DNA from: Candidatus Kouleothrix ribensis
GTDB lineage: Bacteria; Chloroflexota; Chloroflexia; Chloroflexales; Roseiflexaceae
Direction: 5' to 3'
Length of the DNA: 64,000 nucleotides
NCBI GenBank assembly: GCA_016722075.1
Contig: JADKGW010000001.1
Coordinates: forward strand, 1,860,001 to 1,924,000
Shown in pieces: positions 43,632 to 52,540 of this stretch. Made by a program: the position numbers and the translations under genes. The notes under the pieces were generated by a model. It saw only the letters and a program-made list of their open reading frames with translations, did no database searches and was not told where the DNA came from. The number at the start of each line of letters is the position of its first letter. The stretch's first letter is position 1.

Positions 43632-45596
43632 GTGAAGACATTTCGCGCATCAAAACTGCCCTCAAATACCGCACTTGTCGCTGCGTTGGCGGTGCTGCTT
43701 GTGCTGATGGCGGCGCTACAGTACTACTGGCTGGGCGAGATCAGTGCCGGCGAGCGCGAGCGGCTGCAGTCGCTGGTCGATAGCGGCGCGGCGCGCTTTG
43801 GCGAGGATTTCGACCTGGAGATCGCTGGTGCGTTCCTGGGGCTGCAGATCAACGCCGACACCGTGCGTACGCAGACGTGGGATCGCTACGCCCAACGTGT
43901 CGACCACTGGCGCGCGCGCTCGGCGCACCCCAATCTGGTCGGCGAGATCTACCTGGTGCAGGTGTTCGAGAATGGGCGCATGCGCATCGCGCGCTATCAT
44001 AGCGATACGCGCCGCTTCACATCCGACGATTGGCCGGCATCGATGCAACGGCTGCGCGAGCGCTTCGAGCAATCGGCCAAGACCATGCGGCTCGAGAATG
44101 GCTTGCTGGTGGGCAACACACCCGATCCAGTGGCCGACGACGTGCCGGCACTGGTGATCCCGGCCGCGCATATGGAGCTGCTCTCGGACCCCGATGCAAC
44201 CTATATCGACTCCGATATTGTGTTTGGCGAGACGGTGCTCAAGCGCAAGCCGTGCCCACGCTGCAAGCCCGGCCCCGACCCGATCTTCGCCTATACCGTC
44301 ATCACGTTCGATCTCCACTACCTATGGCAGCAATTCGTGCCCACACTCGCCCGCAAATACTTCGCGAGCGGCAACACACTCGATTACAGTGTCGCGATCG
44401 TTAGCCGCAGCGACCCGACGCGGCTGGTGTATCACTCGAACAGCTCAACCTACGAGATCGCCCCGGTGCGCGGCGATGCGCAGGCCTACCTGTTTAGCCT
44501 GCGGCTCGACGAGATCAACCGGCTGCTGATCGACGACACACTGCGCCTGAGCGACCTGCCCGACATCGGCGATCGGCAATCGTGGCGGATCGCAGTCGGC
44601 CGCACGCCCTTCGAGAAGCCCGCCTCGGGCGCGGCGCTGGCCGGCGACGACGGTGGCCGCTGGCAGCTGATCCTGACTCACCGGGCCGGCTCGCTCGAGG
44701 CGGCAGTGGCCGGCCTGCGCCTGAAGAACTTGCTGATCAGCTCGGGCATCCTGCTACTGCTCGGCGCGAGCATTGTCTTGATGGTACGCTCGTCGCGGCG
44801 CGCGCAGCGGCTGGCCCAGCAGAAGATCGAGTTTGTCGCGGCGATCTCGCACGAGCTGCGCACACCACTGGCGGTGATCTGCTCGGCCGGCGAAAACCTG
44901 GCCGACGGCGTCGTACACAACCCGCTGCGCGCCCGGCAGTATGGCGCGGTGATCAATAACGAAGGCCGCCGGCTGGCCGAGATGGTCGACCAGGCGCTCG
45001 AATTTGCGGGGGTGCAGTCGGGCCGCAAGACCTACGCGCCGCGCCCGATCGCCGTGGCCGAGCTGATCCAGCTTACGATAGCGGCCTGCCAGCCACAGGT
45101 GCGCGATAGTGGCTTCGTGATCGAGGCGCAGGTTGACGCCGGCCTGCCGCTGGTACTGGCCGACGCAGCCGAGATGAGCCGCGCGCTCCAGAACCTGATC
45201 CGCAACGCGATCAAATATGGCGGCGAGCGCGGCTGGGTTGGCCTGAGGGCACAGGCCCAGGCAGGCCGGCGTGGCCCCGAGGTGGCGATCAGTGTGCGCG
45301 ATACCGGTATCGGCATCGCCGCCGACGAGCTTGCGCATATCTTCGAGCCGTTTTTCCGCAGCCGCAACGCGGTGGCGGCGCAGATTCACGGCAGCGGCCT
45401 GGGCCTGAGCCTGGTACGGCATATTGTCGAGGCGCACGGCGGCCGCATCACCGTCGAGAGTACCCCCGGCGTGGGTAGCACCTTCACGATCTACCTGTTG
45501 TGCGCCGCCAACGACGGCCGCCAGCCCACCGCCGATGGTACACCTGGCGCCGCAGCGTCTACACCGGCCAGGCAGCGCTCGCGGCTGGGCAGTTAG
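43632..45596 (+). CDS. Membrane sensor histidine kinase
   Basis: About 654 residues. TM1 (TALVAALAVLLVLMAALQYY), a sensor domain of about 330 residues outside the membrane with a CPRCKPGPD cysteine pair, TM2 (LLISSGILLLLGASIVLMVR), HisKA with phosphoacceptor His in FVAAISHELRTPLAVICSAG, and HATPase (LQNLIRNAIKYGG, DTGIGIAADELAHIFEPFFR, GSGLGLSLVRHIVEAHGG). The GTG at 43632 is favoured because the TATAAT box overlaps earlier ATGs (43611, 43623), but those starts, or 43590, are possible if another promoter is used. Thirteen bases separate it from its response regulator. Confidence 0.9.
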   Translation: MKTFRASKLPSNTALVAALAVLLVLMAALQYYWLGEISAGERERLQSLVDSGAARFGEDFDLEIAGAFLGLQINADTVRTQTWDRYAQRVDHWRARSAHPNLVGEIYLVQVFENGRMRIARYHSDTRRFTSDDWPASMQRLRERFEQSAKTMRLENGLLVGNTPDPVADDVPALVIPAAHMELLSDPDATYIDSDIVFGETVLKRKPCPRCKPGPDPIFAYTVITFDLHYLWQQFVPTLARKYFASGNTLDYSVAIVSRSDPTRLVYHSNSSTYEIAPVRGDAQAYLFSLRLDEINRLLIDDTLRLSDLPDIGDRQSWRIAVGRTPFEKPASGAALAGDDGGRWQLILTHRAGSLEAAVAGLRLKNLLISSGILLLLGASIVLMVRSSRRAQRLAQQKIEFVAAISHELRTPLAVICSAGENLADGVVHNPLRARQYGAVINNEGRRLAEMVDQALEFAGVQSGRKTYAPRPIAVAELIQLTIAACQPQVRDSGFVIEAQVDAGLPLVLADAAEMSRALQNLIRNAIKYGGERGWVGLRAQAQAGRRGPEVAISVRDTGIGIAADELAHIFEPFFRSRNAVAAQIHGSGLGLSLVRHIVEAHGGRITVESTPGVGSTFTIYLLCAANDGRQPTADGTPGAAASTPARQRSRLGS

Positions 45597-45609
45597 GATT
45601 TGAGCGACT

Positions 45610-46302
45610 ATGAGCAAGCGGATTCTGTTCGTCGAAGATGAGCCTGGCCTGGTGATGACGCTGACCGACCGGCTGCGCAACGAGGGCTATGCGGTCGAGA
45701 CATCGTACGACGGCGAGAGCGGGCTGGCACGCGCAACCAACGAGCGCTTCGACGCAATCATCCTCGACGTGATGCTGCCACGCAAGAGCGGCCTGGACAT
45801 GTGCCGCGACTTACGCCAGCGCGGCATCACAACCCCGTTGATCATGCTCACCGCGCGCAGCCAGATCGTCGATAAGGTGGTGGGCCTCAAGCTCGGCGCC
45901 GACGACTACCTGACCAAGCCATTCGAGATGAGCGAGCTGCTGGCGCGGCTCGAGGCGCTGCTGCGCCGCGCGCCTACGATCAACGACCCGCCGCCGGCCT
46001 CCGATGTCTACCAGTTCGGGCCGGTGCGCGTCGACTTCCGGCGCGCCGAGGTTGAGCATAACAGCAAGCCGGTCGAGCTGTCGGCGCTGGAGTTCCGGCT
46101 GCTGCGCTACTTTATCGAGCACCGCGGCGCGACGATCTCGCGCGACGAGCTGCTGAACGAAGTTTGGGGCTATAATGCGCTGGTATCGACCCGCACGGTC
46201 GATGTGCATGTGGCCTGGCTGCGCCAGAAGATCGAGCAGAACCCGCGCCACCCACAGTACCTGCTGACCGTCCACGGCATGGGCTACAAGTTTATCGGGT
46301 AG
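45610..46302 (+). CDS. OmpR-family response regulator
   Basis: A 230-residue regulator: receiver (ILFVEDEPGLVMTLTDRLRN; phosphoacceptor Asp in AIILDVMLPRKSGLD; Lys in DDYLTKPFEMSE) and a winged-helix DNA-binding domain (LSALEFRLLRYFIEHRGATI, TRTVDVHVAWLRQKIEQNPR). It is the natural partner of the upstream kinase. The repeated TGTAAAGTAT boxes between the kinase and lipoprotein 2 are plausible binding sites, so it may control peptide uptake genes and its own operon. Confidence 0.93.
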   Translation: MSKRILFVEDEPGLVMTLTDRLRNEGYAVETSYDGESGLARATNERFDAIILDVMLPRKSGLDMCRDLRQRGITTPLIMLTARSQIVDKVVGLKLGADDYLTKPFEMSELLARLEALLRRAPTINDPPPASDVYQFGPVRVDFRRAEVEHNSKPVELSALEFRLLRYFIEHRGATISRDELLNEVWGYNALVSTRTVDVHVAWLRQKIEQNPRHPQYLLTVHGMGYKFIG

Positions 46303-46343
46303 CGCCCGGCTGGCCGAGCCTACTGCAGCCAGGGAGGGAGATC

Positions 46344-47450
46344 GTGTACTATAGTTCCCGATCGCTGCCTGGGCTGCTTGCGTTGGCCATTGCGCTGGCC
46401 GCGTGCCGCCCGGCCGGCCCGGCGGCGACCCTGCCGACGGCGGCCGTGCTCGTAGCGACAAGCCGCCCCAGCGCCACCCTGGCCCCGACGCCCGCGCCCA
46501 GCGCCACCCTGGCCCCAACAGCCACGGCCGCGCCCAGCCCGACGCCCGACCCATTTGCGGCCTACGCGCCCTACACGATCGCAGGGCTGCGCGCGCGCAG
46601 CTACGGCGCCGGCCAGATCGAGATCCTCGATACGCTCGAGCAAACGCCGAGCTTCACGCGCTACCTGTTCGCCTACCCCAGCGACGGCCTGCGGATCACC
46701 GGCATGCTCAATCGCCCACGCGGCGACGGCCCGTTTCCGGTGGTGATCCTGAACCACGGCTACTACCCGCTCGACGTATACCAGACCGGCAATGGCAGCA
46801 AGCTGGCCGCCGACTACCTGGCCGAGCGCGGGTTCCTGACCCTCTCGCCCGACTTCCGCTCGCACGCCGGGTCGGACGACGCAGTGAACTACTTCCGCGC
46901 CGGCCAGGTGATCGATGCGCTCAACCTGATACCGCTGGCCCAGCAGCTACCCGACGCCCGGCCGGGCCATGTGGGCATGTGGGGCCACAGCAACGGCGGC
47001 GCGGTCACCGCCAAGGCGATCGTCGTGAGCGACCAGATCGCGGCGGCGGTGATCTACGCGCCGGCTTCGTCGACAATTGAAGAAGACTATCAATTTCGGC
47101 TCGAGCGCGCGGCGGCGCGGCGCGACCAGCCGCCCGGCCGGCGCAGCGGCGTGATCGATCGTGTCAGCGTCGAGTTCCCGGTGGCACCGGCCGACGCGCC
47201 CGAGCTGTATCGGCGGCTCTCGCCGCTGCCCTACCTGCAGTTCGTGCGCGCCCCAGTGCAGATCCACTGGGGCACAGCCGACGAGACGGTGCCATATAAG
47301 TGGCCGGGCGACCTGCTGGCCGGGCTGCAGGCCGCCGGCAAGCCGGTCGAGTACTTCGAATACCCCGGCCAGCCGCACTCATTCCAGGGCACGGCCAACC
47401 AGCAATACCTCCAGCGCATGGCCGATTTCTTCGCCCAGCAGCTCGGCTGA
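46344..47450 (+). CDS. Lipoprotein alpha/beta hydrolase (prolyl oligopeptidase-like)
   Basis: A 368-residue lipoprotein hydrolase. The GTG at 46344 has GGAGGGAG upstream and gives VYYSSRSLPGLLALAIALAA with lipobox ALAAC. An Ala/Pro/Thr linker follows (APTPAPSATLAPT repeated). The catalytic domain shows GDGPFPVVILNHGYYPLDVY, LSPDFRSHAGSDD, the nucleophile in VGMWGHSNGGAVTAKAI, acid in WGTADETVPY and His in GQPHSFQGT. It resembles dipeptidyl aminopeptidase/acylaminoacyl peptidases. Likely surface-bound and could supply peptides to the binding lipoproteins; that link is inference. Confidence 0.85.
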   Translation: MYYSSRSLPGLLALAIALAACRPAGPAATLPTAAVLVATSRPSATLAPTPAPSATLAPTATAAPSPTPDPFAAYAPYTIAGLRARSYGAGQIEILDTLEQTPSFTRYLFAYPSDGLRITGMLNRPRGDGPFPVVILNHGYYPLDVYQTGNGSKLAADYLAERGFLTLSPDFRSHAGSDDAVNYFRAGQVIDALNLIPLAQQLPDARPGHVGMWGHSNGGAVTAKAIVVSDQIAAAVIYAPASSTIEEDYQFRLERAAARRDQPPGRRSGVIDRVSVEFPVAPADAPELYRRLSPLPYLQFVRAPVQIHWGTADETVPYKWPGDLLAGLQAAGKPVEYFEYPGQPHSFQGTANQQYLQRMADFFAQQLG

Positions 47451-47570
47451 GCCTGCGCTCAAGCACCTAACCCCCGAAATTGACGGAACGCCCGGATGGC
47501 CCTACACTCTCGGGTGCGGCGCCGCACTGTGGCGTGCCGCAGCGTAGTAGATGCAGGCAAAGGAGCACCT

Positions 47571-47951
47571 GTGGCTAAGCAGCTGATTCAAAGCGAAAAC
47601 GGCCCCAAGCCGGGCGGCGCGTACTCGCCGTGCCTGCGTGCCGGCGACTTCATCTTTGTCGCCGGGCAAGGGCCATTCGACCCATCCACCGGCCAGCTGG
47701 TCGGCGAGACGATCGAGCAGCAGACCGAGCGCACGCTCGAGAACATCCGCCTGCTGCTCGCGGCCGCCGGCGCGACCATGGCCGATGTCGTCAAGGCCAC
47801 CGTTCACCTGAGCGACTTGAGCCTGTTCCAGCGCTACAACAGCGTGTACGCCGGCTACTTCCCCGACCCCAAGCCGGTGCGCACGACCGTGGGTAGCCAG
47901 CTGCTCGGCATCCTGGTCGAGATCGACGTGATCGCATATGTAGGTGAGTAG
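47571..47951 (+). CDS. ridA: RidA family deaminase
   Basis: A 126-residue RidA (YjgF/YER057c/UK114) protein. The GTG at 47571 has AAAGGAG upstream and yields VAKQLIQSENGPKPGGAYSP. AGDFIFVAGQGPFDPSTGQL, QTERTLENIRLLLAAAGATM, VVKATVHLSDLSLFQRYNSV and PVRTTVGSQLLGILVEIDVI are typical; the usual active-site arginine is in the PVRTTVG segment. Members hydrolyse reactive enamine/imine intermediates. It ends 4 bases before the deacetylase start, so the two are translationally linked. Confidence 0.88.
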   Translation: MAKQLIQSENGPKPGGAYSPCLRAGDFIFVAGQGPFDPSTGQLVGETIEQQTERTLENIRLLLAAAGATMADVVKATVHLSDLSLFQRYNSVYAGYFPDPKPVRTTVGSQLLGILVEIDVIAYVGE

Positions 47952-47955
47952 TGCT

Positions 47956-49185
47956 ATGTTCGACCTGCTAATCAAAGGCGGTGACGTGATCGACCCGGCC
48001 GGCCAGAGCGGGCGGCTGGATGTAGCGATCAAGCGCAACCGCATCGCCGAGGTGGCGCCCGCGATTCCAGCCACCGCAGCATTCCGGGTGATCGACGCGC
48101 ATGGCCAGTACGTGACGCCTGGCCTGGTCGATCTGCACACCCATATCTACCACCACGCCACATTCTGGGGCATCGACCCGGCGCCAGTGGCCGCGCGCAG
48201 CGGCGTGACCACCTGGCTCGATGTCGGCTCGGCCGGGGCCTACAACTTCCTGGGCCTGCGCGAGTTCGTATTTGCCCAGACCGACCTGCGCTGCTATGCG
48301 CTGCTGAATATCTCGGCGATCGGGCTGGTGGCCCCCACCGGCGAGCTGGCCAACCTCGACTACTGCGACACCGCGATCTGTGCCACCATGATCAACCAGC
48401 ACCGCGACCTGATTTTGGGCATCAAGGTGCGGATCGATCGCAACACCGTCCAGGCCAACGGCCTCGAGCCGCTGCGCCGCGCGCGCCAGGTGGCCGACGA
48501 GTGTGCGCTGCCGCTGATGGTGCATATCGGCATCGGCCCGCCCGAGATCGCCGATGTGCTGGCGCTCATGCGGCCGGGCGATATTCTGACGCACTGCTGC
48601 ACCGGCCAGTCCATGCGCGTGATCGATGCAGACGGCGCGCTGCTCGAGGTAGCCCGGCGCGCCTGGGCCGCCGGGGTGATCATGGACCTGGGCCACGGCG
48701 CCGGATCATTCTCGTTCGCCAGCGCCGAGGCATTCGCGCGCGCCGGCCACTGGCCCGACGTGATCTCGTCGGACATCCACCAGATCAGCATCAACGGCCC
48801 ACTGTTCGATCTGCCGACGTGTATGAGTAAGCTGCTGGCGCTGGGCATGCCGCTGCCCGACGTGATCCGGGCCGCCACTGCGCGCCCGGCCGAGGTGCTT
48901 GGGCTTGGCCGCGAGCTGGGCACGCTGCGGCCGGGCGCGCTGGCCGATCTGGTGCTGTTCCAGCTGCACCAGGGCCGCTTCGCGCTCTACGACATTGCGA
49001 TGGACGTGCGCGAAGGCCGGCAGCTGCTACGCGCCACGCAGACGATCTTGAACGGCCGGCCGCTGGCGCCACAGCCCGACCAGCCGCCGGCACCGTGGAT
49101 CGCGCTCTCCGACGATCAGCGTGCGCTGATCGACCGCGGGCACACGCCGGCCGGCCTGCTGGCCAGCGCCCAGGCCGGCGCATAA
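47956..49185 (+). CDS. Amidohydrolase/deacetylase-family metallohydrolase
   Basis: A 409-residue amidohydrolase (start MFDLLIKGGDVIDPAG at 47956; a GTG at 47944 is also in frame). Metal ligands: HxH in LVDLHTHIYHHATFWG, a likely carboxylated Lys in LILGIKVRIDR, His in MVHIGIGPPE and in ILTHCCTGQ, and the late Asp in ISSDIHQISIN. It resembles the 'amidohydrolase/deacetylase' EF_0837/AHA_3915 group near D-aminoacylases and dihydroorotases. With RidA and an SDR downstream, it may belong to a small amino-acid-derivative or imide degradation cassette. Confidence 0.85.
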   Translation: MFDLLIKGGDVIDPAGQSGRLDVAIKRNRIAEVAPAIPATAAFRVIDAHGQYVTPGLVDLHTHIYHHATFWGIDPAPVAARSGVTTWLDVGSAGAYNFLGLREFVFAQTDLRCYALLNISAIGLVAPTGELANLDYCDTAICATMINQHRDLILGIKVRIDRNTVQANGLEPLRRARQVADECALPLMVHIGIGPPEIADVLALMRPGDILTHCCTGQSMRVIDADGALLEVARRAWAAGVIMDLGHGAGSFSFASAEAFARAGHWPDVISSDIHQISINGPLFDLPTCMSKLLALGMPLPDVIRAATARPAEVLGLGRELGTLRPGALADLVLFQLHQGRFALYDIAMDVREGRQLLRATQTILNGRPLAPQPDQPPAPWIALSDDQRALIDRGHTPAGLLASAQAGA

Positions 49186-49225
49186 GCTCGGATTCATTCG
49201 GATACGCTCTGCCAGGAGAGATGAT

Positions 49226-50005
49226 ATGCAACGGTTAGCCGGCAAGGTGGCACTCGTCACCGGCGCGGCACGCGGGATCGGGCGCGGCATTGCGCTGTGC
49301 CTGGCTGAAGAGGGCGCCGATGTGCTGGTGAACGACCTGCCCCTGGGAACTCGCACCGGCATGGCCGACGCACACGACACAGCTGATGAGATCGCGAAGC
49401 TGGGCCGGCGCGCGCTGGCCCATTATGCCGATGTATCCGACCACGAGCAGGTCGCGGCCATGGTCGCTGCGGCCGTACACGCGCTCGGGCGGGTCGACAT
49501 TGTGGTGGCCAACGCGGCGATCTCGATCCGCGCGCCGGTGATCGAGGCGCAGTGGGAGCATGTGCGGCGCACGATCGAGGTGGCGCAGTTTGGCGTGTAC
49601 CACACCTGCCAGGCCGCCGCGCGCCAGATGGTGGCGCAGGCGCACGGCGGCAAAATCATCATCATCGGTTCGGTGTTGTGCGAGCTGCCGATGCCGACCA
49701 GCGCGCCCTACAACATGGCCAAGGCGGCGATCAACCACCTGGCGCGCACCATGGCGATCGAGCTGGCGGCGCAGCGCATCAATGTCAATGTGATCAACCC
49801 CGGCTTTATCGACACGCCGGGCGAGCGCGCATTCGCCAGCGAGCAGCAGATCGCCGAGGCGAGCGCCGCGCTGCCGTGGGGCCGCGCCGGCACACCGCGC
49901 GATATCGGGCGCGCGGCCGCATTCCTAGCCAGCGACGACGCCGACTACATCACCGGCGCCGCGCTGACAGTCGATGGCGGGTTCAAGCTGCGCATGCCGT
50001 CGTAA
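49226..50005 (+). CDS. SDR family oxidoreductase
   Basis: A 259-residue short-chain dehydrogenase of the FabG type. NAD(P)-binding GxxxGxG in TGAARGIGRGIALCL, NAG-equivalent VVANAAISI, catalytic Ser in IGSVLCELPM, Tyr/Lys in APYNMAKAAI and PGFIDTPGE. ADYITGAALTVDGGF is the typical end. AGGAGAG precedes the ATG. It is the third gene of the RidA-deacetylase-SDR group, 40 bases downstream. Confidence 0.9.
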   Translation: MQRLAGKVALVTGAARGIGRGIALCLAEEGADVLVNDLPLGTRTGMADAHDTADEIAKLGRRALAHYADVSDHEQVAAMVAAAVHALGRVDIVVANAAISIRAPVIEAQWEHVRRTIEVAQFGVYHTCQAAARQMVAQAHGGKIIIIGSVLCELPMPTSAPYNMAKAAINHLARTMAIELAAQRINVNVINPGFIDTPGERAFASEQQIAEASAALPWGRAGTPRDIGRAAAFLASDDADYITGAALTVDGGFKLRMPS

Positions 50006-50042
50006 TGCCGGTGCGCCGGCGTGTGCGCACCACCGAAAGCAG

Positions 50043-50075
50043 TGGGAGTGCGCGGCGTCGCTCCACGCACTCCCA
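50043..50075. terminator. Bidirectional terminator hairpin
   Basis: TGGGAGTGCG (50043-50052) and CGCACTCCCA (50066-50075) form a 10-bp perfect stem in the 87-base gap between convergent genes. Confidence 0.6.
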
Positions 50076-50092
50076 GCGGCCGGGATCTTCGC

Positions 50093-51430
50093 TTATGGTA
50101 TGAGCACAAAGTAGGCCGTCGACAGCTTGCCGCTGTCTTTGCCTTTGGCCTCGAAGCGCCACAGCCCCAGCGGGTAGTACGGCTCGGTGACGTAGTACAG
50201 CCCGGCGTAGCCGATCGAGCCCTTGTCGTCGGCCTTGACGGTATAGTTCACGTTGATCCGCGTGCCGTCGGAGGCCACCACCGATGGCGTCACTTCTTCA
50301 CCCGGCTTGAAGCCCCACGCATCGAAGAAGAAGATCGTGCCGGCCTTACCGGCGCCCGGCTCGGCGCGCGCGTCGACGTTGGGTGGCACGCCCGGCTGGG
50401 GCGGTGGCAGCCGGCCGATCGCGTCGCCGATCAGCAGGAAGTAGCCCACGCCCACGCGCTTACTCTCGACGCCCTGGCCGACAAACGACCACACACCCAG
50501 CGGTGTATCGGCGTCGGTCTGAAAGCTAATCTGCTCGTCGGCGATCGAGCCGTTCGCGTCGGCGGTGGCCTGGAAGTGCGCGCCGTAGATCGCACCGTCG
50601 GGCGAGTTGACCCACACGCCAACCTTCTCGCCAGGCGTGAAGCCATAGGCCGCGAAGAAGAACTGCGAACCCGGCAAGCCGGCCTGCGGCACCACCTGTG
50701 CATTCTTGCTCGGCGGCAGCAGTGGCCGCACTAGCGAGGGCTGCGCAGCCGGCGGGGCCGGCTTCACAACGATCGGGCCGGCCGGCGGCGCGCCCGGCGG
50801 CAATGGCGCAGTCAGCTCTTTGGGCGCGAACTGGCGCCCCAGCAGGCTCAGCAGCACACGCTGGCCGGATGGCCGGTCGGGCCAATACTCGAAGCGCGCG
50901 CGCTCGAAGTATTGCACGGTATGAACCGCGCCATCGGCCAACTGCTCTTCGACCTCGTCGCTGAGCGGGTAGCCGAACAGCCGCAAGCCACCGCGCGCGT
51001 CCCACGTCTCTTTGAAGCCATACTGCACGATATGCTTCGTCTCGGCGAAGTAGCGACGCTGCGCGCTATTGGTGATCGGCTGTGCGGGCGCGAAGCTGCG
51101 GTTGCCCACGGCGCTGCGGCCAAGCAAGCCCAGATCGACCACGCTTGCCTCGGCGTTGGCGCGCTCGAAGCGCGCACGCTCGAAATACTGGTATACGCGG
51201 TTGGTCTGTGGATCGTAATACTCCTCGGTCAGCGGGTAGCCGAAATTGCTCAGCCCGCCGTTCTGATCCCAGAAATCGCGGAAGGCCCCCCGCACATAAT
51301 GGCCGGTGGCACTAACATACGTAATGCCGGTGGCCGCGTTGGCGGGTGCGGTAGCCGCAGCGCCCGCCAGCAGCGCGATCAGCGCAAGAAACCGCCAGGC
51401 CCAGCGCCGGGCCAAAGCACCAACGTCCAT
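50093..51430 (-). CDS. Exported protein with paired repeat domains
   Basis: A 445-residue secreted protein; start MDVGALARRWAWRFLALIAL has GAGGAGGA upstream and a signal peptide ending AAATAPANA. Two N-terminal repeats of about 75 residues each carry 'F.D.W...GGL..FGYPL..E' and 'YQYFERARFE'/'VQYFERARFEYWP'. After a Pro-rich linker, two C-terminal repeats of about 100 residues follow: PGSQFFFAAYGFTPGEKVGV and AGTIFFFDAWGFKPGEEVTP, each ending in an aromatic strand (FLLIG / FVLIP). The N-terminal pattern recurs in extracellular Chloroflexi proteins and recalls LGFP-like cell-wall binding repeats. Function unknown, probably structural or adhesive. Confidence 0.65.
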   Translation of the reverse strand: MDVGALARRWAWRFLALIALLAGAAATAPANAATGITYVSATGHYVRGAFRDFWDQNGGLSNFGYPLTEEYYDPQTNRVYQYFERARFERANAEASVVDLGLLGRSAVGNRSFAPAQPITNSAQRRYFAETKHIVQYGFKETWDARGGLRLFGYPLSDEVEEQLADGAVHTVQYFERARFEYWPDRPSGQRVLLSLLGRQFAPKELTAPLPPGAPPAGPIVVKPAPPAAQPSLVRPLLPPSKNAQVVPQAGLPGSQFFFAAYGFTPGEKVGVWVNSPDGAIYGAHFQATADANGSIADEQISFQTDADTPLGVWSFVGQGVESKRVGVGYFLLIGDAIGRLPPPQPGVPPNVDARAEPGAGKAGTIFFFDAWGFKPGEEVTPSVVASDGTRINVNYTVKADDKGSIGYAGLYYVTEPYYPLGLWRFEAKGKDSGKLSTAYFVLIP

Positions 51431-51767
51431 GCTGTCCTCCTCAACCAGCCGCACGAGCGCGCGGCCGCGCAAACTCCAGCGTTTCATTCGAATGATACTC
51501 TTATGCATCAGCATACGCCAGGCGCTGCACATTTGTCAAGAGTTTCCTAGGGTATGCGGCGCTGTTGGGCGGCCGGGGAACTCCGGCGGGCACGGGGCAG
51601 CTCGAGCAGTTGGCGGGCGGCAGCGCGATCCGCCGCGCGGCACTGCACGCCGCGCGATTGCGTACACGCACACCGGTGGTGCAACCTGCAATAAGCCCGC
51701 ACAAAAAATCTGGTAAGATGCAGCATGTACACCCAGGTGCCGGCGCAGTATATCATCAAGAGTACGT
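51431..51767. other. Intergenic region, no gene seen
   Basis: Upstream region of two divergent genes. The phrase ATGTAYACCCAGG occurs twice (51725 and 51768), the second copy being the start of the membrane protein; the first opens a different frame without support. Otherwise nothing identifiable. Confidence 0.4.
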
Positions 51768-52202
51768 ATGTATACCCAGGCACGCTACTTCATCCGCACC
51801 GCGCTGATCTATCTGCTGGCCGCGTTCGTGGTCGGCGCGATCGTGTTGATCAACCAGGCGATCGAAATCGACGGGCGGATCGGCGCGCTGCTGCCGGTGT
51901 TCTACCATCTGCTGATGGTCGGCTGGATCACCCAGCTCATCTGCGGGGTGTCGCTGTGGATGTTCCCGCCGCTCTCGCGCCAGCAACCGCGCGGCGACGA
52001 GCGGCTGGGCTGGTTTACGTATGGCGCGCTCAACACCGGCCTGGTGCTACGCGCAATTTTCGAGCCGCTACACACCTGGCTGCCGGGCGGGTGGTATGGC
52101 TGGATGCTGGCCCCGGCTGCGCTGCTGCAGGTGCTGGCAATCTGGTCGTTCGTCGCGGCGATCTGGCCACGCGTCAAGGGCCGCCCAACTATGAAGGGCT
52201 AG
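51768..52202 (+). CDS. Four-helix membrane protein, half-size heme-copper oxidase-like 1
   Basis: A 144-residue integral membrane protein with four helices: about 9-30, 40-65, 75-90 and 100-128. FYHLLMVGWITQLICGVSLW then MFPPL is the second-helix motif 'H..LL..GW.TQ...G..LWM.P' seen in subunit I of cbb3/NorB-type oxidases and in NnrS-like proteins, where the His binds heme. With one or two His here the protein is too short to be an oxidase subunit. It may be a heme-binding or accessory membrane protein. A paralogue follows 338 bases downstream. Confidence 0.65.
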   Translation: MYTQARYFIRTALIYLLAAFVVGAIVLINQAIEIDGRIGALLPVFYHLLMVGWITQLICGVSLWMFPPLSRQQPRGDERLGWFTYGALNTGLVLRAIFEPLHTWLPGGWYGWMLAPAALLQVLAIWSFVAAIWPRVKGRPTMKG

Positions 52203-52380
52203 CACGGCACGCCCGCAATGCGCCAACCGTTCTCGCCTGAGCCGTTTGAATCGTTGTGGCCAACCTTTGGCCTACTGCAGCCGAGCGCTGCTCGCAGCAG
52301 CGGCTTGATGCGCACACTGCGATCGGCCCGCACCCCCCTGCCCCCCTCTCCCAAATGTTGGGAGAGGGGGTATCCTATCA

Positions 52381-52419
52381 GCGTTCCAATGCGGCGGCTC
52401 TGCCGCCGCATTGGAACGC
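52381..52419. repeat. 17-bp perfect hairpin, intergenic
   Basis: GCGTTCCAATGCGGCGG (52381-52397), a 5-base loop and its exact complement (52403-52419). It is flanked by C-rich/G-rich phrases CCCCCCTGCCCCCCTCTCCC and GGCGAGGGGGTACGGGGGAG, all within the 338-base gap between the two membrane protein genes. Either a terminator or a REP-like element; no gene seen. Confidence 0.75.
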
Positions 52420-52540
52420 CACATACTCGCTCCCTCCCCTGCCAGGCGAGGGGGTACGGGGGAGGGGTATCCACATAGCCCAGTGTGCTGGGCAAAAACC
52501 CTACAGGTGAGAGGGGCTAGCTGCCCGCTAGGAGGCTACG

